Shown piece after piece: positions 34,167 to 37,722 of a DNA stretch of 37,722 nucleotides (its first letter is position 1; each line of letters starts with the position of its first letter). The translations under genes were made by a program, and so were the position numbers. Under the pieces are notes generated by a model. The model searched no databases, was not told the DNA's origin, and saw only the letters and a list, made by a program, of their open reading frames with translations. Source of the stretch: Acidobacteriota bacterium (GTDB taxonomy: Bacteria; Acidobacteriota; UBA6911; RPQK01; JACQSY01); assembly GCA_016211085.1 (NCBI GenBank), contig JACQSY010000001.1, forward strand, positions 1-37,722. Reading direction: 5' to 3'.

Positions 34167-37100
34167 TTAGAAGTGATACTTCAGCGCGAATTGAATCTGA
34201 CGCGAAGTAGTGGTAGTTCTCCGGATCACTCCCGCTGTGGGATTGCGTTGAGCAGGAATGATTCCCTGGGGCGTCTGTTGAGGGCCGCTGAGGTATGTGG
34301 CCGTAGCCGGCGAAGCAAAGTTCGCGCGATTGGCTATGTTGAACATTTCGGCGCGAAATTGCAAAAACCGCTCTTCACTAAATGAAAAGTTCTTGAAGAT
34401 TGAAAAATCTACCGCCAACACTCCGGGCGTCTCCAGCGTGTTGCGGGCCAGATTGCCCAGGTACCCGGCCGGACCCGCCACAAACTGCAGGGGGTCGAAA
34501 TACTTGTTGGGGTCTCGACCGTCGCTGAGCACCGGACTGTTGTCGCCGCCCGGAATCAGATCGGGCCGGTCTGGGATGTCGACCGTTTGCGCACTGCGGC
34601 TGTTGTTAAAGCCCAGACTCAGCGTCGCATGATTACCATCGGAAGCCGTAAGGATTCCATTCATGGTCCAACCACCCAGAATGGCATTAACCGGACCCAA
34701 CCAGTCCTTGCCGACAGACCGGCCGCGGCCGAACGGTAGGTCCCACGACCCATTGATACTCAAACGGTTTCTGATATCAAAAGAAGACAGCGCTTTGTCG
34801 ATGTTGACATCTTCTGGGAAAACGCTTCCTACCTGGCCCCCATCGAAAACAGTGACGGCGGACGCTTCGTCCAGATTCTTGCTCCAGGTGTAGGAGGCCT
34901 GCAGTGCATAACCCTGCCGGAAGCGTTTGCGGACATCCACGCCCAGGGCGTTATACCAGGAGTCTGCGTCCCAGGCGAGATCACGTATCTGACCAAACTG
35001 CGAGTAGCGTCTCTGCGCATTTGCAGGCCAGAATGGATACCGGCCTTGCGCGTCCGCGGTGGGAATGGCGGAATTGCGGTCGACGGTATGGGCCAGGTTG
35101 TATCCCTTGGATCCCAGATAAGCCACCTTCAAAACCAGGTCCGGTAAGAGCTCCTGCTGAATGGAAGCTTCGTAGCGATGGACCCCGGATTGTTTCAACG
35201 TGTCGGAGAAAACAAATGGAGAGGTTGGAATTCGACTGACGTCGGCAGGCAGGACCGACCGGAAATTTGGGAACTGGTGGCACTGGAAAAATCCCGGGAA
35301 AGGACATACCAGCGTCACGCTGATCGCCAGCGGGGGCGCCTGAGTTCCGGCTGCGAAGTAATGGGGCCAGTTGACCAGCTCATAAAATAATCCGTAGCCC
35401 ACGCGAATGGCGGTCTTTCCGTTGCCAAAGGGGTCCCAGGCCAGGCCCGCCCGTGGTGAAAAATTGTCCCACGAGGGGTTGACGGTAAAAAGCGGGTTGC
35501 CCGCCGTGATGGCCGGCGCCGCGGGGTTGCGTATATTCCCGAGCCTTCCGTAGACTTCTGTTGGTTTGGTATACGGCTCCCAGCGCACACCCAGGTTCAA
35601 GGTCAACCGCTGCGTTACCCGCCAATCATCCTGGCCGTAAAACCCCAACATGGTTTGCCGCATACCCCGGGGAATGCTCTTAGTGATGGCCCCAATGAAC
35701 AGGAAAGGCGGAGCATTGGCCACCATGTCGGCGACACTCGCAAACTGATATTGCCCCTGTTCTGAAAACGGCCCGTCAAAATTTAATTGCAGCCGATGAA
35801 TATTGGCTCCCATCTTAAAAGAGTGCCCGCCGGTGGTGTAGCTCAGGTTGTCGATGTACTGGAAGCGATTGGGGACATTTTTCTGGGTGAAGAATGGAAT
35901 CTGCGCCAGGTATTCGACGCCTCTTGCTCCCACGGCTCCGTAGCGAGGTGAACCCTTATAGTTCACGGAAAGGGGATTGAAAATCATGATCGAGGGGTAT
36001 TGGGAAGTGTAGAGGTTATCGAGCTGGTTGAAATTTCTGTTCAGCGAGACTCGGGCCTCATTGACAAGGTTAGGAGAAATCACTCGCCGCCATTCCACCA
36101 TGGCGTACTGCGACCGGGAGGTGCTCTCGCTCGTCATGAGATCGAGTCCGCCCCCGACGTCAGGAAAGAGCAGCTGTTCGGCATCGTCGAGAACATAGCG
36201 GCCCCCGATGGCGTCGTTCTGGCTTAGTTCCCAGTCTAATTTCAGGATGAAGTAGTATTCGTTGATCCTCCGGGGATTTTCGTAAATGTATTCCGCGATG
36301 TCCCCGAAATTCTGGCCGTTCGGGCGAGGATAAAGATCCAGAAGCGACTTGGTCACCAGGCTGGGCGTCACCACGCGTCCGTTGGCCAGAATTCCCTGCC
36401 GTGCATTCAGGCTGGGCACATTCCGGGTCTCGGTGGTGCTCAACCTTTGATTAAAGCCTTCAAAACTGCCAAAGAAAAACGCCTTGTTGCGCGCAATGGG
36501 GCCACCCAGAGTAAAACCGTACTGGTTGCGCTTGAACTCTGGCGGATCACTGCGTTTCCCAGGATCGCGGGGATCGCGATCGAAGAAATTTCGAGCATCC
36601 AAAGCACTGTTGCGATGAAATTCAAAAATCGTGCCGTGGAACTCATTAGTGCCTGAACGAGTGATCGCGTTGATGATTCCACCGGAGAAAGCTCCATACT
36701 CGGCATTGGGAATGCCGATAATGACACTGAATTCGCGAACGGTGTCGACCCCCAGCAAAACGCCGGCGATGGAACCAGGGGTCATCGAGCGTTGATTCTT
36801 GATCTCAGTTCCGTCGAGCTGGTACGAATTGTTGGTGCCGCGTGTTCCCCCAACGAAGATCGCGGTTCCTTCCAGACCGTGAAACTTGCCCTGGTTATAG
36901 TTAATGACCACCCCCGCCTGGAGGGAAGCCAGGTCTGTGAAACTGCGTCCGTTTAAAGGCAAATCGCGGATCTGCTGCTCATCCACCAATCCTTTAAACG
37001 AGGCGTTGGCAGTTTCAATCAAGGGAGTCTCGGAGGTGATGGTTAATTCGGTTTGCTCACCCCCGACGCGGAGCATGAAATTGATTACGGCATCGGTACC

Positions 37101-37403
37101 AACTGTCAGCGTGACTTCCTGCTTTGCGCTCTGAAAACCGGGAAGCTGGGCTTCCAGCGAGTACCTGCCGATGCGCAGCTGGGCGATGGTGTAACGGCCC
37201 TGCTCATCTGTGACGGTCTCTCTCCTTTGTCCGGTTTCGAGGCTGGTTGCCGAGATCGTGACTCCTGGCAATACGGCGCGAGACTGATCAAGAACGCTGC
37301 CCAGGATGTTGGATGTAGTGCCCTGACCGTAGCCGGCAGGCCACGACAACGATGATAATGTTACAAAAACCAGCAGGTGGAAGCGGAATAGTGCTTTTGT
37401 CAT
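34167..37403 (-). CDS. TonB-dependent-receptor-like outer-membrane protein with carboxypeptidase-regulatory domain
   Basis: 1078 residues from ATG 37403, preceded by AGGGG; the open frame to 37490 would put 29 odd residues before a good signal peptide (FRFHLLVFVTLSSLSWPAGYG). A carboxypeptidase regulatory-like domain (about 30-110; ILGSVLDQSRAVLPGVTISA) precedes a plug domain (RDLPLNGRSFTDLASLQAGV, then FVGGTRGTNNSYQLDG) and a very large beta barrel ending in QIQFALKYHF with terminal aromatic residue. This is the giant receptor type expanded in Acidobacteriota, often linked to uptake of plant or microbial polymers. The ligand is unknown. A possible DHDPS-fold partner lies downstream on the same strand, 214 nt away. 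Confidence 0.9.
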   Translation of the reverse strand: MTKALFRFHLLVFVTLSSLSWPAGYGQGTTSNILGSVLDQSRAVLPGVTISATSLETGQRRETVTDEQGRYTIAQLRIGRYSLEAQLPGFQSAKQEVTLTVGTDAVINFMLRVGGEQTELTITSETPLIETANASFKGLVDEQQIRDLPLNGRSFTDLASLQAGVVINYNQGKFHGLEGTAIFVGGTRGTNNSYQLDGTEIKNQRSMTPGSIAGVLLGVDTVREFSVIIGIPNAEYGAFSGGIINAITRSGTNEFHGTIFEFHRNSALDARNFFDRDPRDPGKRSDPPEFKRNQYGFTLGGPIARNKAFFFGSFEGFNQRLSTTETRNVPSLNARQGILANGRVVTPSLVTKSLLDLYPRPNGQNFGDIAEYIYENPRRINEYYFILKLDWELSQNDAIGGRYVLDDAEQLLFPDVGGGLDLMTSESTSRSQYAMVEWRRVISPNLVNEARVSLNRNFNQLDNLYTSQYPSIMIFNPLSVNYKGSPRYGAVGARGVEYLAQIPFFTQKNVPNRFQYIDNLSYTTGGHSFKMGANIHRLQLNFDGPFSEQGQYQFASVADMVANAPPFLFIGAITKSIPRGMRQTMLGFYGQDDWRVTQRLTLNLGVRWEPYTKPTEVYGRLGNIRNPAAPAITAGNPLFTVNPSWDNFSPRAGLAWDPFGNGKTAIRVGYGLFYELVNWPHYFAAGTQAPPLAISVTLVCPFPGFFQCHQFPNFRSVLPADVSRIPTSPFVFSDTLKQSGVHRYEASIQQELLPDLVLKVAYLGSKGYNLAHTVDRNSAIPTADAQGRYPFWPANAQRRYSQFGQIRDLAWDADSWYNALGVDVRKRFRQGYALQASYTWSKNLDEASAVTVFDGGQVGSVFPEDVNIDKALSSFDIRNRLSINGSWDLPFGRGRSVGKDWLGPVNAILGGWTMNGILTASDGNHATLSLGFNNSRSAQTVDIPDRPDLIPGGDNSPVLSDGRDPNKYFDPLQFVAGPAGYLGNLARNTLETPGVLAVDFSIFKNFSFSEERFLQFRAEMFNIANRANFASPATATYLSGPQQTPQGIIPAQRNPTAGVIRRTTTTSRQIQFALKYHF

Positions 37404-37722
37404 TGCGGAACCCCTAGCGAGAAAGATCAGAAACCTCAGTCCGATGAAGAACATAGAAGACTGAGGAGTAATATAACACTTACCTTTCAACTTGAATATT
37501 TATTTCGAATAAATGAAAAGAGAGGAGAGAGGGCTGCCCTTTTCCCGTCCTCTTCTCGAGAGTGTCTTAGTGACACCTGCAGAAGAAATGCCCGCGCCAG
37601 GCAAGCTCAGCGCGGTCTGACATCGGAGCCGCGCGCGTGAAGCAAGCGGCCACTGAGTGCTGAGGACTGAGCAACGATGCTCGCTCAGCACTCAGTCCTG
37701 AAAGTGCCTGTCTCTATCAGGC
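37404..37722. other. Upstream region of the receptor gene, to window edge
   Basis: No convincing gene; the minus-strand open frame at 37500-37691 reads like a chance frame. It holds a 17-nt AT-rich dyad (ATTTATT-tcg-AATAAAT, 37498-37514), about 95 nt upstream of the receptor start and possibly an operator or promoter element, and a long hairpin at 37652-37699. Confidence 0.5.
37652..37699. repeat. Two overlapping inverted repeats (alternative hairpins)
   Basis: Hairpin A pairs ACTGAGTGCTGAG (37652-37664) with CTCAGCACTCAGT (37684-37696), 13 perfect bp with an inner GAGC/GCTC. Hairpin B pairs AGGACTGAG (37663-37671) with CTCAGTCCT (37691-37699), 9 perfect bp. They share bases and cannot both form. 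It lies about 250 nt upstream of the receptor-like gene, near the window edge. Confidence 0.7.

Overview
The window looks like a chromosomal segment from a soil or sediment member of the Acidobacteriota. The grounds are gene content only: very long carboxypeptidase-regulatory/TonB-type outer-membrane proteins, a bacterial V/A-type ATPase, Tat-exported enzymes, moderately high GC and Shine-Dalgarno-led operons. No rRNA or other marker gene is present, so the phylum is an inference.

Layout. (1) 1-3686: the 3' part of a V/A-type ATPase operon, subunits A (5' end outside the window), B and D, translationally coupled. (2) 3813-13886: a self-contained [NiFe] uptake-hydrogenase locus behind a textbook sigma-54 (-24/-12) promoter. 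It encodes the Tat-type small subunit, the large subunit, a cytochrome b anchor, the maturation protease, HypC, a second HypC-like small protein, then HypD, HypE, HypA, HypB and HypF, nearly all overlapping or a few bases apart. (3) 13887-14308: two tandem ~80-nt palindromic repeats. (4) 14309-15951: a 4-oxalocrotonate tautomerase and a 2-hydroxymuconic-semialdehyde-type dehydrogenase, a fragment of catechol meta-cleavage metabolism. (5) 16109-16633: a small exported protein of unknown function. (6) 16847-23074: a tripartite RND efflux system (membrane fusion protein, RND pump, TolC-like channel). (7) 23235-26704: an exported two-cupin protein and an Oar-like outer-membrane protein. (8) 27108-28520, minus strand: a family-2 glycosyltransferase and a predicted lipoprotein. 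(9) 28521-29779: 1.26 kb without a convincing gene but with many clean inverted repeats. (10) 29780-32505: an NtrC-type sigma-54 response regulator and a membrane histidine kinase. (11) 32775-37403, minus strand: a Tat-exported DHDPS-fold protein and a large TonB-dependent-receptor-like protein, followed by a hairpin at the right edge.

How it works together. The hydrogenase would oxidise H2 on the outer face of the membrane and pass electrons through the small-subunit Fe-S chain to cytochrome b and quinone. The hyp genes build the NiFe(CN)2CO site, and the protease removes the large-subunit tail. The V/A ATPase upstream could use the resulting ion gradient, but it is a separate transcription unit if the sigma-54 promoter is real. 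The sigma-54 activator 26 kb downstream could act on that promoter, but nothing in the sequence proves the link. The most unusual points are an asparagine at an expected proximal-cluster cysteine of the hydrogenase small subunit, a HypC-like protein lacking the N-terminal cysteine, and the hairpin-dense region at 28.9-29.6 kb.
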